Source of the DNA: an uncultured Collinsella sp.
GTDB taxonomy: Bacteria; Actinomycetota; Coriobacteriia; Coriobacteriales; Coriobacteriaceae
Assembly (NCBI GenBank): GCA_900552705.1
Contig: USAX01000106.1
Location: forward strand, 1-6,635
DNA: 6,635 nucleotides
Reading direction: 5' to 3'
The notes below the pieces were generated by a model. That model saw nothing but the letters and a program-made list of their open reading frames with translations. It did not search any database and had not been told where the DNA came from. The position numbers and the translations under genes were made by a program. This document shows positions 6,353 to 6,635 of this stretch, piece by piece; within the stretch, counting starts at the first letter, position 1, and each line of letters begins with the position of its first letter.

Positions 6353-6635
6353 ATGATTGCAATTTTAAAGCAGAGCGCCAGCGACGAGGCCGTCAGCCAT
6401 ATCGTCAGCTGGATTGAGAAAAAGGGCCTGAAGACCGATGTCTCGCGCGGCGAGAACGAGACGATCATCGGCCTGGTGGGCGATACGACCAAGATCGACC
6501 CGTTCCTGCTCGAGTCCATGGACGTCGTCGAGCGCGTGCAGCGCGTCTCCGAGCCGTTCAAGCGCGCCAACCGCAAGTTCCACCCCGAGGACTCCGTCAT
6601 CGACTGCGGCCACGGCGTCAAGATCGGCGGCGACC
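6353..6635 (+). CDS. aroF: 3-deoxy-7-phosphoheptulonate (DAHP) synthase, type I-beta, N-terminal part
   Basis: The first 94 codons are present and the gene runs off the window. DAHP synthase condenses phosphoenolpyruvate and erythrose 4-phosphate, the committing step of the shikimate pathway to Phe, Tyr, Trp and chorismate products. The N-terminus MIAILKQSAS through about residue 72 matches the ferredoxin-like regulatory domain of the Thermotoga-type (AroF/I-beta) enzymes, in which Tyr or Phe binding inhibits activity. FHPEDSVIDCGHGVKIGGD (76-94) is the characteristic junction into the catalytic barrel. The catalytic residues are beyond the edge. The ATG has a good ribosome site (GAGGTGAG) and agrees with the family N-terminus. 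The leader upstream carries an intrinsic terminator and a short ORF, suggesting attenuation in addition to feedback inhibition. Confidence 0.93.
   Translation, partial: MIAILKQSASDEAVSHIVSWIEKKGLKTDVSRGENETIIGLVGDTTKIDPFLLESMDVVERVQRVSEPFKRANRKFHPEDSVIDCGHGVKIGGD

Noticed and set aside
6238..6621. Minus-strand frames opposite the aroF start (6238-6621 and 6365-6613)
   Set aside because: They run antisense to a clearly recognisable DAHP synthase N-terminus and its leader, and show no family features.

Overview
The window looks like the chromosome of a GC-rich actinobacterium. The protein style (zinc-ribbon protein with a single transmembrane segment, Ala-rich TPR protein, CtpE-like P-type ATPase with a basic tail) resembles Coriobacteriia such as Collinsella. 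That placement is an inference from recall; no rRNA or other taxonomic marker is present. Nothing suggests a phage, transposon, CRISPR array or recent transfer.

Layout. Positions 1-6148 are almost entirely transcribed leftward on the minus strand. In transcription order they hold a tRNA-Arg(CCG) with its own strong promoter (6153-6202) and intrinsic terminator (6024-6060), a CtpE-like P-type cation ATPase (3278-5995), a double zinc-ribbon single-pass membrane protein (2032-3174), a cytosolic cyclophilin-type peptidyl-prolyl isomerase (1382-1924), and a TPR single-pass membrane protein (66-1370). The last two are 11 nt apart and share a good promoter at 1957-1993. A long GC-rich hairpin (5-48) follows the last gene.

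From about 6240 onward transcription runs rightward into a DAHP synthase gene (aroF, type I-beta), the first step of the shikimate pathway, cut by the window edge after 94 codons. Its 5' region is the most interesting part. A promoter appears to start transcription exactly at the ATG of a 20-codon leader ORF (MHHIYTARDAGRFCKGYPSR). An intrinsic terminator is embedded in that ORF right after the Tyr-5 codon, and its stop codon lies inside the aroF ribosome binding site. This looks like ribosome-mediated attenuation of aromatic amino acid synthesis.

The minus-strand proteins suggest an envelope or housekeeping cluster. Two proteins share one topology: a cytoplasmic adaptor module (zinc ribbons or TPRs), one membrane span, and a C-terminal domain outside. 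They flank a folding catalyst and lie downstream of a cation pump. Any functional link between them is inference.
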